Assembly: GCA_046565505.1 (NCBI GenBank)
Contig: JBKHYJ010000100.1
Location: 1 to 32,298 of the forward strand
Length of the DNA: 32,298 nt
Reading direction: 5' to 3'
From: JBKHYJ01 sp046565505
GTDB lineage: Bacteria > Acidobacteriota > Blastocatellia > UBA7656
A program made the position numbers and the translations under genes. Of the stretch, positions 1 through 9,143 are shown piece after piece. The notes under the pieces are model-generated. The model saw nothing but the letters and a program-made list of their open reading frames with translations, searched no databases and was not told the DNA's origin. The number at the start of each line of letters is the position of its first letter. Position 1 is the first letter of the stretch.

Positions 1-339
1 CTTCGACGAGAGGGCGTCGCCGATCTGCTGACAGACGCGCTTGATGAAGGAGAGGTCGAGGCTGCCGTTATGATTGCCTGGGGTGCCAACGCAGACCATA
101 GAGAGGTCTGAGCAGAGGACGGCATCAAGGGGATCAAGGGTGGCGCGGAGGAGGCCCTGGTGGACCGCCTGACTGATGAGCGGGTCGATGCCTGGCTCGA
201 TGATGGGGCTGCGTCCGGCATTGATTATATCGACTTTCGATTGGTTCGAGTCAACGCCGATGACCTGGTGTCCGTCGCGAGCGAAGCAAGCAGCCGAAAC
301 GCAGCCTACGTATCCCAACCCGAATATGCTCAGTTTCAT
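1..339 (-). CDS. algD: GDP-mannose 6-dehydrogenase, AlgD-like (N-terminal 113 residues, cut by window edge)
   Basis: The reverse strand reads open from an ATG at 339 to base 1. The protein begins MKLSIFGLGYVG, the Rossmann GxGYxG dinucleotide motif, then VIGVDSNQSKVDIINAG, SPIIEPGIDPL, and VCVGTPGNHNGSLDLSFI. This wording (ISIFGLGYVG, DLINxGxSPIxEPG, CVGTPxxxNGxLDL) matches AlgD-type GDP-mannose dehydrogenases better than UDP-glucose dehydrogenases, which usually read AVIGTGYVGL. Known family role: two-step NAD-dependent oxidation of GDP-mannose to GDP-mannuronic acid in the cytoplasm. The catalytic cysteine and C-terminal domain lie outside the window. A GAGG-containing ribosome site sits just before the ATG, and only 10 bases separate it from the stop of the upstream GT39 gene, so it is the next gene of the same operon. 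It points to a uronic acid in the polymer. Confidence 0.88.
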   Translation of the reverse strand, partial: MKLSIFGLGYVGCVSAACFARDGHQVIGVDSNQSKVDIINAGRSPIIEPGIDPLISQAVHQGLLRATLDPLDAVLCSDLSMVCVGTPGNHNGSLDLSFIKRVCQQIGDALSSK

Positions 340-349
340 TTCTCGACCT

Positions 350-1903
350 CTAATAATTTCTTCGCGGGCCGCCGGCAGGCGGCAGCGCGGCGACCGGCTC
401 TTTATCAAGCGCGTAAATCTGATAAGAGCCGCGGTTGTACACTTGCTTGTAAGAGCGCGACAGCAGTTCCACGGTCGTCTCGTAGACAGCCGGCTCCCTC
501 TCTTCGAGCAGTTTCATCAGGCCATCATAATGATAGCCCATCACGATGAAGTCCGCGGTCTTTCCGCTGTAGTACCCCAGTCGAATATCATCTATCACCC
601 GCTCGAACCCTAGCCCGAAGGCCATATCGGCGCTGGCGATCACAAGCGTCTTGTCGCCGGAGCGCTGGTTCAGGAATGCGACCGCCGGCAGGTAATCTTC
701 CTGGTATGAATTCTGGTTGACGCGGTAAACGACGCCGCCGATCTGAAGGGACAGGAACGCGCACACGGCAGCGGCTATGACCGGGCGAGGGGCGCGCCGC
801 TCAGCCCAACACCAGCGGACCCAGACGGCCAGGACCGCCGCGAACATGGGGATTATGTGGACGAGGTAAAAGACCAGCTTGTGATTGAAGAATGTCTCTA
901 TGACAAAATAAATGGCCGTCAGCGCCAGCAACGCCCTGAACCCTTCGTGGCCGCGGATGGCCCGCGCGCATGCCGCGCCCACGATCGCCGCCGCGTATAC
1001 GACGAGTATTAATATCTTCAACCGCGACGCCCCGGTCGAGAATGGCGCGAACCCGAAAGCCTCGAAATACTTCCTTGTGAACTCTTCTTTGAGCGCCGTC
1101 AGCGGGGCGCTCAGGCCCGGCGCGCGCCCCGCGGCCTGGTCGCCGAACTGGCCCGCAAAGCTCGACGGGCTCTGAAGAATGTAAAGCCCCCAGCTCGCCG
1201 CCCCGATCAAGTAGGGCGTCGCCGCGAGCAGTGCGTGACTCCACCTCACCCGCGCGCGGTCGTAGTAAGGCGTCAGGAACAACAACCCGGCGAACGCCAT
1301 CACCCCGTTCGGGTGTGTGAACAGGCTGGCCGCGACAAGGCTCTGCCCGGCCAGAGCGGCGAGCATGAAATTGCGCCCCCTCAGGCAGAGGTACGCAGCC
1401 ATCCCCGCGAACCCGAGCGCCGCGCACATCATATCCATACGGCCGAGCGAGGCGTGCATGACGAAGACGTAATCGAAGGCTATGAAGGCTGAAGCCATCA
1501 TCGACAGCTTCGGGTCGCCCGAAAGCGCCTTCATGATAAAAAACCATGACGCGAGGGCCACGAGCCCCCAGGCTATCGACAGCGTACGCATCGGGAAGAG
1601 GCCGAAGCCGAAGACTTCGTACCAGCCGGCCTGCGCGAGCAGGTGCAATGGCATGACCCAGTAAGTGTGTTGATTGATGCCCGCGAGCCTGCTGGTCAGC
1701 GTGCCGGACGGTTCGAGCACGGTCGTCCCCATCGTGCCTCTGGTGACGAGGTTCAGGGCCGGGCTTGCGAACCACCCTTCGTCAATCTCCGGTGGTTTCG
1801 TCAGGCTTATGCCGGTCGTTAACGCGGCGTATAAGCAGACCACGGCGAGCGCGCCCTTGAGGTAGAACCCTTTATTAAATTCTGCTGCCACCCTATTCGG
1901 CAT
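350..1903 (-). CDS. GT39-like (ArnT/PMT-type) membrane glycosyltransferase, GT39-1
   Basis: 517-residue polytopic membrane protein. After a first membrane segment (about 14-32) comes PPEIDEGWFASPALNL with the acidic pair D41-E42 in the first periplasmic loop, where GT-C enzymes of the ArnT/GT39 type carry their catalytic Asp/Glu. GRMDMMCAAL and FTHPNGV follow, then many hydrophobic segments and a soluble C-terminal part. Enzymes of this class move a sugar from a polyprenyl-phosphate carrier to a lipid-linked or protein acceptor on the outer face of the inner membrane; donor and acceptor here are unknown. The ATG at 1903 has AAGGG four bases upstream and overlaps the preceding GT4 gene by 11 bases, so translation is probably coupled. 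A clear paralogue lies at 9144-10709. Confidence 0.85.
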   Translation of the reverse strand: MPNRVAAEFNKGFYLKGALAVVCLYAALTTGISLTKPPEIDEGWFASPALNLVTRGTMGTTVLEPSGTLTSRLAGINQHTYWVMPLHLLAQAGWYEVFGFGLFPMRTLSIAWGLVALASWFFIMKALSGDPKLSMMASAFIAFDYVFVMHASLGRMDMMCAALGFAGMAAYLCLRGRNFMLAALAGQSLVAASLFTHPNGVMAFAGLLFLTPYYDRARVRWSHALLAATPYLIGAASWGLYILQSPSSFAGQFGDQAAGRAPGLSAPLTALKEEFTRKYFEAFGFAPFSTGASRLKILILVVYAAAIVGAACARAIRGHEGFRALLALTAIYFVIETFFNHKLVFYLVHIIPMFAAVLAVWVRWCWAERRAPRPVIAAAVCAFLSLQIGGVVYRVNQNSYQEDYLPAVAFLNQRSGDKTLVIASADMAFGLGFERVIDDIRLGYYSGKTADFIVMGYHYDGLMKLLEEREPAVYETTVELLSRSYKQVYNRGSYQIYALDKEPVAALPPAGGPRRNY

Positions 1904-3206
1904 CTGACCCTTCTGCCCCGTGCGACGGCGACCACTCAGAGGGGGCCGCGGCCCATCGCGCCGCGCCGGACCCGCCCATGTCTGCTCGCGCCTTTGACGC
2001 GGACAGGCAGGCCTGCCGGCAGATCGCCGCGAAGCTTTCCGAAGCCTTGTCCCAGCCGAATCTCCCCCTGACCAGTTCGGCTGCGTTCGCGCCTAGCGCC
2101 CGCGCGATTTTTTCGTCACTCAGCACCCGCACGACCGAGTCTGCGAACGCCTCTGGAGTGTCCGCCAGCAACAACTCCTGCCCGTCGCGCACCGGCAGGC
2201 CTTCCGCGCCGACCGTGGTCGATATGACGGCTTTACCCATCGCCATCGCCTCGTATATTTTCAGCCGCGTGCCGCCGCCTATGCGCAGGGGCACGACGTA
2301 CGCGGCGGCGCGCTCCATGTATGGCCGCACGTCTTCGACCCGGCCCGTCACGACGACGGATGGGTCGCGCTTGCTCATCTCTACCAGGCTCGCATGCGGG
2401 TTGCGCCCCACGACCGTCAGCTTCACGTCGGGGACGGACCGCTTGACGCGAGGCAGCACCTGCTCCGAGAAATAACGTATGGCGTCTTCGTTAGGCAGCC
2501 AGTCCATAGAGCCCGTGAAGACGAGGCCGTGCGGCTCGCGGCCCGCCTTGCCGCTCGGGCTGAAATAATCCGTGTCCACCCCCGTGGGCACGTCGTAGAC
2601 TGCGCTCACCCCGAACTCGTCGCGCATCAAATCGCGGTCTACTTCGGAGACGGCGATGACCGCGTCAAACCGGCGGCAGGCCGCCCGCTCGTATGCGAGC
2701 ATCTTCCGCCACTGGTTACGGAAGAAGGTCTTCTTCAGCCCATTCGCCTCGGTCTCGTAGTGCCGCCGCCAGATCATCGACTCGACGTTGTGCTGGAACA
2801 GTACGGAGGCGACCCCGCCACCAGGGTCGAAATTCACGCTCGGGGCAAGGAAATCGCACACCACCACGTCATACCGATTCTGATCCAACTCGCGCTCGGT
2901 CGCGCGGCGCATCGCCGCCGAGCGGTATTTTTCGAGCGCGTAAGGGAGCGACGAAGCGAGGTTCAACCCCAGGTCGATATAAAATCGCGCGCTGAATTTT
3001 CTACGCTCCCGCCAATCAACCGTGACGAGCTTATGACAATACTCTGTCGCGCGCTCGAATGATTCGGGCGCGTCGGCGGGGCCGGCCAGCGCGAGGTAGG
3101 TCACTTCGTGGTCGCGCTTCAGGTGCTTGAGCATCTGGTAAGTGCGTATCTTCCCGCCCTTGTCGACCGGGTGCAGCAATTCGCTTTTGAGCCAGAGTAT
3201 CTTCAC
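1893..3206 (-). CDS. GT4 family glycosyltransferase, EpsH1/PEP-CTERM-associated type (GT4-1)
   Basis: 437 residues with two Rossmann halves (GT-B fold). The start MKILWLKSELLHPVDKGGK with the DKGGKIRTY segment resembles sugar transferases annotated with exosortase/EpsH-type EPS loci. VIAVSEVDRDLM (183-194) closes the first half; FTGSMDWLPN (230-239) opens the donor-binding half; GGGTRLKIYEAMAMGK (310-325) is the GT4 EX7E-like region for the nucleotide sugar, with E319. The tail after about 400 is low complexity and Ala/Ser rich. The start codon is GTG at 3206 with AAAGAGAGG just upstream. It lies 12 bases after methyltransferase 1 and overlaps GT39-1. Predicted cytoplasmic, adding one sugar to a lipid-linked repeat unit; specificity cannot be read from the sequence. 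Confidence 0.85.
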   Translation of the reverse strand: MKILWLKSELLHPVDKGGKIRTYQMLKHLKRDHEVTYLALAGPADAPESFERATEYCHKLVTVDWRERRKFSARFYIDLGLNLASSLPYALEKYRSAAMRRATERELDQNRYDVVVCDFLAPSVNFDPGGGVASVLFQHNVESMIWRRHYETEANGLKKTFFRNQWRKMLAYERAACRRFDAVIAVSEVDRDLMRDEFGVSAVYDVPTGVDTDYFSPSGKAGREPHGLVFTGSMDWLPNEDAIRYFSEQVLPRVKRSVPDVKLTVVGRNPHASLVEMSKRDPSVVVTGRVEDVRPYMERAAAYVVPLRIGGGTRLKIYEAMAMGKAVISTTVGAEGLPVRDGQELLLADTPEAFADSVVRVLSDEKIARALGANAAELVRGRFGWDKASESFAAICRQACLSASKARADMGGSGAARWAAAPSEWSPSHGAEGSDAE

Positions 3207-3218
3207 GGCCTCTCTTTT

Positions 3219-4316
3219 CTAGTGCTTCTTGAGGACCAGTAACGGGTATTGGCCGATTCGCCCGATAGCGTTCGGGAATGACTTCTCCAGCCAGAAAAAT
3301 AATTTAAGGATCTGCCTGCCGAATAGCCAGCGGTGGACGTAGACCTTGGAGAAATGGTGGCTCAGGCTCCGCCACGCGACTATGTCGAAATCAAACCCCC
3401 ACTTCTGCTCGGCGAACCACCTGTAGTCGTGCATGTGCGCGTAGAGCTTCGGCTTGAAATCTTTGCCTTTCAAGTTCGCCAGCCGCTTCGCCGCGGCCCG
3501 CGTCGCGCGGATGATCGGGATCGGGAACAAAAGCATGTTCATCAGGGGCGACCGCGGCCCCCATGAATAAACGACGACGGCCGAAGAGCCCGGGGCCAGC
3601 ACCCTGTGTATCTCATGGAACGCCTTGCTCTGCTCGTCCTTCGGCACGTGGTAGATGGTGTGCAAAGAGATCGCCGCGTCGACCGCGTCATCTTTGATCG
3701 GCAGGTTAGTGATGTCTGCCAGCAGGTAGACGCCCTTGTCGCCGAGCTTACGTTGCGCCTCCCTGAGCGCGGCGACCGAAAGGTCCACGCAGATGCGCGT
3801 GTCGAAGTTGCTCGAATAACTGAGGTATTCGGGGAACTGTATGGGGCCGCTCGCAACGTCCAGGATGAACCGCCCGCGCGGCTTGAGGTAGTTGTTCACG
3901 CGCATGCGGCACCCTTCGACGTACTCTTTCGAGACCGGCCTGAGGTCTTCATACCTTTGGGCGTCGATGAAATCACCGCCCCCTCGCTTCCGCCACCCGA
4001 CCTCGTCGTAAAAAGACTGCACGTTTTGTTTCTCGCCTCTGAGGCCGGCGACCGCGCCATCGGGCATCCTCTTGTTGAACGCGATGGCGAGGTTCTGTAG
4101 CAGGACGAATACGCCGTCCTCAACGCGGTAAACGTACTGGCCGTCTGACGATATGAGGGCCGACCTTATCTCGCGCGTCACAAGGGTTCCGTCAAAATGA
4201 AGTAAATCGCCCTTCGTGATGCGGCTATTTGCTTCCTTGACCTCTTCGGCGCTCAACTCCGTGAGCGAATTCTTCGTGATCGGACATCGTAACATCTGTG
4301 TTAAGTGCTGATTCAT
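3219..4316 (-). CDS. SAM-dependent class I methyltransferase with Trm112-like N-terminus (methyltransferase 1)
   Basis: 365 residues from the ATG at 4316. A longer reading from a GTG at 4331 is possible, but the GGGAGA ribosome site lies between the two codons, which favours 4316. The N-terminus MNQHLTQMLRCPITKNSL looks like a Trm112-type domain (about 1-75), here with a single CP motif rather than a full zinc ribbon. The methyltransferase core has motif I LDVASGP (about 152-158), an acidic strand end CVDLS, DDAVDAAISLHTIYHVP, and HRVLAPGSSAVVVYS. The C-terminus is hydrophobic and basic. A role in methylating the polysaccharide or a lipid-linked precursor is inferred from its place between AsnB-1 and GT4-1. 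The substrate is unknown. Confidence 0.82.
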   Translation of the reverse strand: MNQHLTQMLRCPITKNSLTELSAEEVKEANSRITKGDLLHFDGTLVTREIRSALISSDGQYVYRVEDGVFVLLQNLAIAFNKRMPDGAVAGLRGEKQNVQSFYDEVGWRKRGGGDFIDAQRYEDLRPVSKEYVEGCRMRVNNYLKPRGRFILDVASGPIQFPEYLSYSSNFDTRICVDLSVAALREAQRKLGDKGVYLLADITNLPIKDDAVDAAISLHTIYHVPKDEQSKAFHEIHRVLAPGSSAVVVYSWGPRSPLMNMLLFPIPIIRATRAAAKRLANLKGKDFKPKLYAHMHDYRWFAEQKWGFDFDIVAWRSLSHHFSKVYVHRWLFGRQILKLFFWLEKSFPNAIGRIGQYPLLVLKKH

Positions 4317-4365
4317 TCGCGTATCTCCCACAAGGTAATTAATGAGATGATTTCAGTATCAACAG

Positions 4366-6318
4366 CTATACCACGACGGGCCGCGCGCTCATCATTTCGT
4401 ACTGGCGGCGGGGGCCGGGTGCTTCGCCGTCGATGAACTGGCGGTGCCATATCTCGAAATTGATAAGCGACCACAGCCGCTCGTCGTGCCTCTCGCCGGC
4501 CATATGCCTACCAACTAACCTCTCTACGAACCCGGGGTCGAAAATGCCGCGCGCGCGCGCCCTCGCCCCGAGCACGTACTCGTCCAGCACGTGGCTGAAG
4601 GCCCCCCGCAGCCACCCCCCTACAGGCACGGGGAAGCCCATCTTCTTGCGCGTCAGTATCTGCGCGGGCAGCCTGCCCCGCATGGCCCGCCTCAGCACGC
4701 GCTTGGTCTCAAGCCCGCGCAGCTTCATCCGCACCGGGAGGCGGGCGGAGAACTCGACCAGCCTGTGGTCTAGGAACGGGACGCGGCTCTCGATTGATGC
4801 GGCCATGCTCATCTGGTCCTGCTTCATCAGCAGCTCCTGCAGGTACGTCTTCATGTCCGCCGCCAGCAACTGGTCTAGCAGTGACGCCGCTCCCGATTCG
4901 CCTATATGATTGACCGAAGCCGCGTACGGGTCGCGCACGCGCATGCGCTCGCGGGTTTCGGCCGCGAACAGTCTCTCCTGCATCGCGCGCGAAAATACGG
5001 AGAAGTTGTCGAAGTAAATGTCCTCGATGCCCGGCGAAAGGTATAGGAAAGTGCGCGAGAGCTTCTGCTTGGCGACACTTGATCCGCCCATTCGCTCGAT
5101 GGCGTTTCTCATAGCCCGCTTCAATATTTCGGGGGCCGCCTTGTGATACGCGCGACCCAACGCGAGGTTGTAAACCGTCTTGCGGTACTTGTCATAGCCT
5201 GCCAGCAGCTCGTCTGCCCCTTCGCCAGTGAGCACCACTTTGACATGCTCTGCCGCGAGCTTCGACACGAAATAAAGCGGCAGGCTCGACGGGTGGGCGA
5301 TAGGCTCGTCCTCCTGGTAGACGAGCGAGGGCAGCGAATCAAAGAACTGTTCGGGGCTTACCAGCACTTCGTAGTGGTCCGTCCCGAATGCGCGGGCGAC
5401 GGACCGCGCGTACTGAAGCTCGTTAGCCTCGCGCTCGGCGAAGGCGACCGAGAATGTCTTGATCGGCTCCGCGACCATCTCGCTCATCACCGCCGCTATC
5501 GCGCTCGAATCTATCCCCCCCGACAGGAACATCCCGAGCGGCACGTCCGCCATCAGGCGCAGCCTTACCGACTCGCGGAACAGTTCCGCGAACTGCTCGA
5601 CGCACTCCTCGTCGGTGAGCGACTCTTCGGGCTTCTCGAAGCTGACTTCCCAGTAGCGGTTGGTCTCCGCGCGCCCGTCGGCCCATACCAGGGTGTGGCC
5701 GGGCAGCAGCCGCTTCACGCCGCGGAACATGGTCTGCTCGCCGGACGTGTAGCGGTTCGCGGAGTAATCCGCTAGCGCGTCGTAATTCAACTCCGCTTTC
5801 ACCGCGCCCGCTTCTATGAGCGCCTTGATCTCGGAGGCGAAATATAGCGTCCCATCATCCTTCAAGACGTAGTAGAGCGGCTTGACGCCTACGCGGTCGC
5901 GCGCCAGCAGGAGCCTTCGCCGCGCGCCGTCCCATATCGCGAAGGCGAACATCCCGCGCAGGTGGTCCACCGCTCGCCCTCCGTATTCTTCGTAAGCGTG
6001 AATGATGGTTTCGGTGTCGCTCTCGGTCCTATAGATGTGGCCGCGAGATTCGAGCGCGGGCCGCAGGTCGCTGTGGTTATACACCTCGCCGTTGTAAGTG
6101 ATCCAGACGCGCCCGTCCTCGTTCGACATCGGCTGATGGCCCCCGCCGAGATCGACGATCGAGAGGCGGCGGTGGCCGAGGCCTATTCCGCGGTCCATAA
6201 AGACGCCCGCCCCGTCAGGCCCTCGGTGCGTGATCGCGTCGCGCATGCGAATGAGTTGTGATTCATCGACCTGCCTGTTCAATATTTCCGGCACGGCGAT
6301 GCCGCAGATTCCACACAT
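4366..6318 (-). CDS. asnB: AsnB-type glutamine-dependent amidotransferase (AsnB-1)
   Basis: 650 residues, the normal length for bacterial AsnB. The N-terminal nucleophile amidotransferase domain starts MCGICGI with C2 as the glutaminase nucleophile once Met is removed, and carries HRGPDGAG and YNGEVYN. The synthetase domain has the ATP-pyrophosphatase loop LSGGIDSS (S266-S272) and a later LTGEGADELLAGY. Both active sites look intact. Classical AsnB makes asparagine, but copies inside EPS loci (for example exosortase-associated amidotransferases) are thought to amidate sugar carboxylates. With an AlgD-like enzyme in the same operon, amidation of a uronic acid is a reasonable inference, not shown. 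The ATG follows AAAGGA by 11 bases, 15 bases after the heparinase-like gene. A second copy is at 16323-18284. Confidence 0.9.
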   Translation of the reverse strand: MCGICGIAVPEILNRQVDESQLIRMRDAITHRGPDGAGVFMDRGIGLGHRRLSIVDLGGGHQPMSNEDGRVWITYNGEVYNHSDLRPALESRGHIYRTESDTETIIHAYEEYGGRAVDHLRGMFAFAIWDGARRRLLLARDRVGVKPLYYVLKDDGTLYFASEIKALIEAGAVKAELNYDALADYSANRYTSGEQTMFRGVKRLLPGHTLVWADGRAETNRYWEVSFEKPEESLTDEECVEQFAELFRESVRLRLMADVPLGMFLSGGIDSSAIAAVMSEMVAEPIKTFSVAFAEREANELQYARSVARAFGTDHYEVLVSPEQFFDSLPSLVYQEDEPIAHPSSLPLYFVSKLAAEHVKVVLTGEGADELLAGYDKYRKTVYNLALGRAYHKAAPEILKRAMRNAIERMGGSSVAKQKLSRTFLYLSPGIEDIYFDNFSVFSRAMQERLFAAETRERMRVRDPYAASVNHIGESGAASLLDQLLAADMKTYLQELLMKQDQMSMAASIESRVPFLDHRLVEFSARLPVRMKLRGLETKRVLRRAMRGRLPAQILTRKKMGFPVPVGGWLRGAFSHVLDEYVLGARARARGIFDPGFVERLVGRHMAGERHDERLWSLINFEIWHRQFIDGEAPGPRRQYEMMSARPVVV

Positions 6319-6333
6319 AGGTTTCTTAATCCT

Positions 6334-8901
6334 TTAATCGCTGCCGGCCAGTCCCCACCCGGGCCCACCGCAGACGAATGCCGCGGTTCGGCGGTTTCGA
6401 CTCATCTCAAAAGGGGCCTTGTTGACCAGGATTGTGCGGGGGGGTTGGTTGAAGGATAAATCAAACCTGCCGGCCCCGTGAATAGTAATTTCCACGCGGC
6501 CCCCACTCACCTCAAGGGCACACCACCTGAAAGCCGCGGGCGATTGCAGCTTGATCTGTCCGGCAACCTCGAACCTGTCGCCGCGTATCAGGCACCCGTG
6601 ACGAAAGCGGCCGTTTGAAAAGCGCGCCCATGCGAGCGAGCCGCGCATCGCGAGCGAGTCGGATTCGAGGCCGCCCGAACCATTCGCCATAATCATTACG
6701 TCCGACACCTCGCCCGACGTGACCCGGAAAGCAGAGCCGCTTTCCCGATCAATCCTTCGTTCAACTGACGCCGGCCGCCCGGAAGAGGTGAGGAAAGTTA
6801 TTAGCTCCTGGTGGCCTATGCCTTCGGTTTCGACCACCGCAACCGGGGCGGGGTCTCGCCGCCCGTACGTGCGCGAGACCGTGCCCTGCTCGACGCGCGT
6901 CCGTGCCCCGGCCCGCGCGAAAGAACGGATATTCAGCCCCGCGCCCCCCGGCTCGCAAGCCTTCACCTCCCCGCCGTCCGCGGCGGCCGCGCATCCCGCC
7001 GCGAAGTGAAATCTCGCCGCGTAGCGGTGATGCTCACTCGCCTTGAAGGAATCTCGGACGACGACGTATGAAGGCATCGCCGGTCGCACGCGGCCGTCCG
7101 CAGCCTGCGGCGCATCTTCTTTAACAAACAAGATCGAGCGGTCATGCGTGACCGGGTCGCTCAATCGCTCGTACCCATCATGCGAGCCTTCAAAGTAGCA
7201 GAAGCCGTTTTCACCAATGAACTCGCGCGGCGTCGAGCGAGCAATATGGCCCCAGGAGAAAGGCCCCGCGCTCGTCGATTGTGACCGGCCGTCTACTGTG
7301 ACGGTGTTGTGAGCCTCGGTCGAGCGGAAGTAATCGCGCAGCCGGCTGTCGCCCGTGTAGGTGAAAGTGCCGGGGTCTACTAGCCAGCTCACCCCCTCGC
7401 AGGCCATCTCAAATGAGAGCGCGTCTGCGTGAGAGTGGCCGCAGTTATGCGCCCCATGCGGCCCGCAATCAACCAGCAGGTAGGCTGAGCGATCAGACCA
7501 CCCATCGCGCATGATGAAATGCCCGCCGGCGAAAAATCCGCGGGCTTGATCGACAGGCGGCGCGGCCTCAGTTTCGTCGAAGCGAGAGAGCCCTTCCGGC
7601 CCTATCAGCCAGAGCGTTTCGGCGGCCGCTTCCCCCGCCGCATGTTTCCAATCCCCGCGGCCGAAGAGCGCCGCTCCCGCCGCGAGCGTGTCGCGGAAAT
7701 CATTCGGCGCCCGTTCGCTCGTATGGATGAGCCGGCCGCCATCGTCGTCGCCTACGAGCGGCGTCGTCCCATCCGGCTTCGTTACCCACGCCAGGTAATC
7801 GAGCGAAAGCGCGAGCCTCTCTTCCACTTCGGGCGGCAGCCGCAGGCCCGCGCGGCGCGAGAGCACAACAAGGTGAATGTAGAAATCCGCCGTGTAACGC
7901 TGGTAGTAGGTCGATTGCTCGAAGTAGACGCCGTCCGGGCGGACATGCACGGGCATCTGTTCGAGCAGTATGCGAAGCCCCGTCTCGCGCCAGCGCGCGG
8001 CGCGGCCGAATTCCGGCAGCGCGGCCCCGAGGTAGAGTAAGCCGAGCGCCTCGCCCGTGAGGTGAGTGTTCGGGCTGAAGTATCGCGACAGGTAAGATTC
8101 GATGTGATGCGCATGCGCGTACAGGTGTTTGAGCAGTCGCAGCACGAATGGCGGTGTCAGTCGGCCCGAGCAAGCCAGCAGGTGTAAAGCCCAAAGCCAT
8201 GCCATCGAGCGGAAAGCAATCTCAAGGCTGCTCGCCCAGTTGATGCCGAGGTTGGGCGGGTTGGAATCCATCCAGGAGTCCGCTTGCGAAACGAAGGCGG
8301 CCGCGTACCGCTCGTCGCCCGTCAGGAAGTATGCTTGCGCGAGTGTGACGAAATGAGCGTGCCTGTTCAATTCCCAGGTGATCTTCTTATCGCCGGCTAC
8401 TTCAGGGTTCAAATAATCAATGTCGCTCCAGTGCGCGAGCGGCGCGCGCTTGCCCGACACGGGTTCGAGGTGCCAGTTGATGTCAGGCCCGAAGCTCATG
8501 CCCTCGAACCCGAGCAGATCGAATCGGCGCTCGATGGCGCGCTCTGCCCGCTCGATTATCGCTTCGCGCTCATGCGGGAAGCGGCCATGCATAATCGCTT
8601 TGATTTCGGAGCGGCCCGCCAGGTGTGAAAAGATCGCGGGCCGTGTTCTATCGGCTTTACCGCCCCCGGCCGGTTTCAAGTCGGCTCGAATCGATTCGAG
8701 GATCATCCGCGCCGCGCCTTCGGCAGAGCCATTGCGCGCCGCGGGATTCATGCGGGCCAGAAACGCCTCGTCGCTCATCTCTGCCGTGCCTGAACGAATG
8801 AGGCGCTCGCCCAGTTTAGTAAGCTCTTGCCTGCCGCGGGCGCCTATCTCTCGCAAGCTCCTGCCGCGGAGTTTCTTCACCTGTGCGATGCTCGAAGACA
8901 T
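6334..8901 (-). CDS. Heparinase II/III-like polysaccharide lyase
   Basis: 855 residues. The N-terminal half is an alpha-helical alginate-lyase-like toroid: KITWELNRHAHFVTLAQAY (173-191), SPNTHLTGEAL (276-286, with N278-H280), and FEQSTYYQRYTADFY (327-341), where family enzymes keep their Asn/His and Tyr residues. The C-terminal half is the heparinase II/III beta-sandwich with HGAHNCGHSHADALSFE (482-498) and EAHNTVTVDGRSQS (529-542). Family members cleave uronic-acid-containing polysaccharides by beta-elimination. No signal peptide is visible; the start is polar and basic (MSSSIAQVKKLRGRS). So either it acts in the cytoplasm or leaves by another route. The ribosome site is poor: AAAGGAG lies 29 bases before the ATG and no in-frame start fits it better. 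It likely trims or recycles the polymer made here. Confidence 0.85.
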   Translation of the reverse strand: MSSSIAQVKKLRGRSLREIGARGRQELTKLGERLIRSGTAEMSDEAFLARMNPAARNGSAEGAARMILESIRADLKPAGGGKADRTRPAIFSHLAGRSEIKAIMHGRFPHEREAIIERAERAIERRFDLLGFEGMSFGPDINWHLEPVSGKRAPLAHWSDIDYLNPEVAGDKKITWELNRHAHFVTLAQAYFLTGDERYAAAFVSQADSWMDSNPPNLGINWASSLEIAFRSMAWLWALHLLACSGRLTPPFVLRLLKHLYAHAHHIESYLSRYFSPNTHLTGEALGLLYLGAALPEFGRAARWRETGLRILLEQMPVHVRPDGVYFEQSTYYQRYTADFYIHLVVLSRRAGLRLPPEVEERLALSLDYLAWVTKPDGTTPLVGDDDGGRLIHTSERAPNDFRDTLAAGAALFGRGDWKHAAGEAAAETLWLIGPEGLSRFDETEAAPPVDQARGFFAGGHFIMRDGWSDRSAYLLVDCGPHGAHNCGHSHADALSFEMACEGVSWLVDPGTFTYTGDSRLRDYFRSTEAHNTVTVDGRSQSTSAGPFSWGHIARSTPREFIGENGFCYFEGSHDGYERLSDPVTHDRSILFVKEDAPQAADGRVRPAMPSYVVVRDSFKASEHHRYAARFHFAAGCAAAADGGEVKACEPGGAGLNIRSFARAGARTRVEQGTVSRTYGRRDPAPVAVVETEGIGHQELITFLTSSGRPASVERRIDRESGSAFRVTSGEVSDVMIMANGSGGLESDSLAMRGSLAWARFSNGRFRHGCLIRGDRFEVAGQIKLQSPAAFRWCALEVSGGRVEITIHGAGRFDLSFNQPPRTILVNKAPFEMSRNRRTAAFVCGGPGWGLAGSD

Positions 8902-9143
8902 GGGCTGATCGGTCGGGGGCCAATCGTTCCGCTCCTTTAAAACATTCGCCGGCTTGTTAATGGTCTTTATTGCCGAACGGCGGCGCGCGTCGCGCTCAGG
9001 ATAGTGAAATTGTTATTGCCCCGATTTATCCAGACGGGGGCCGATCAGGGGCGAGCTGTGTGGGCGGAGGTTATCGAGCGGCCACGCTTCTTCTACTTGC
9101 GTAAGCGCGGGATTCCGTCTCACACCGGCGGCGCGGCGGCGAC
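8902..9143 (-). other. 242-base intergenic gap between GT39-2 and the heparinase-like gene
   Basis: No ORF with a credible start or RNA gene is seen. A 7-bp stem-loop (9136-9153, arms GCGGCGA and TCGCCGC) puts the TAG stop of GT39-2 in its four-base loop; no U-run follows, so it is not a clear terminator. The size of the gap, unusual for this locus, suggests a separate promoter for the heparinase-AsnB-1 to AlgD segment, but I find no convincing -35/-10 or sigma54 pair. Confidence 0.5.

Noticed and set aside
8902..9143. Sigma54-like GG/GC pair in TGGATAAATCGGGGC on the minus strand
   Set aside because: Only the GG and GC fit; both boxes are otherwise poor and the -12 box reads GGGC.
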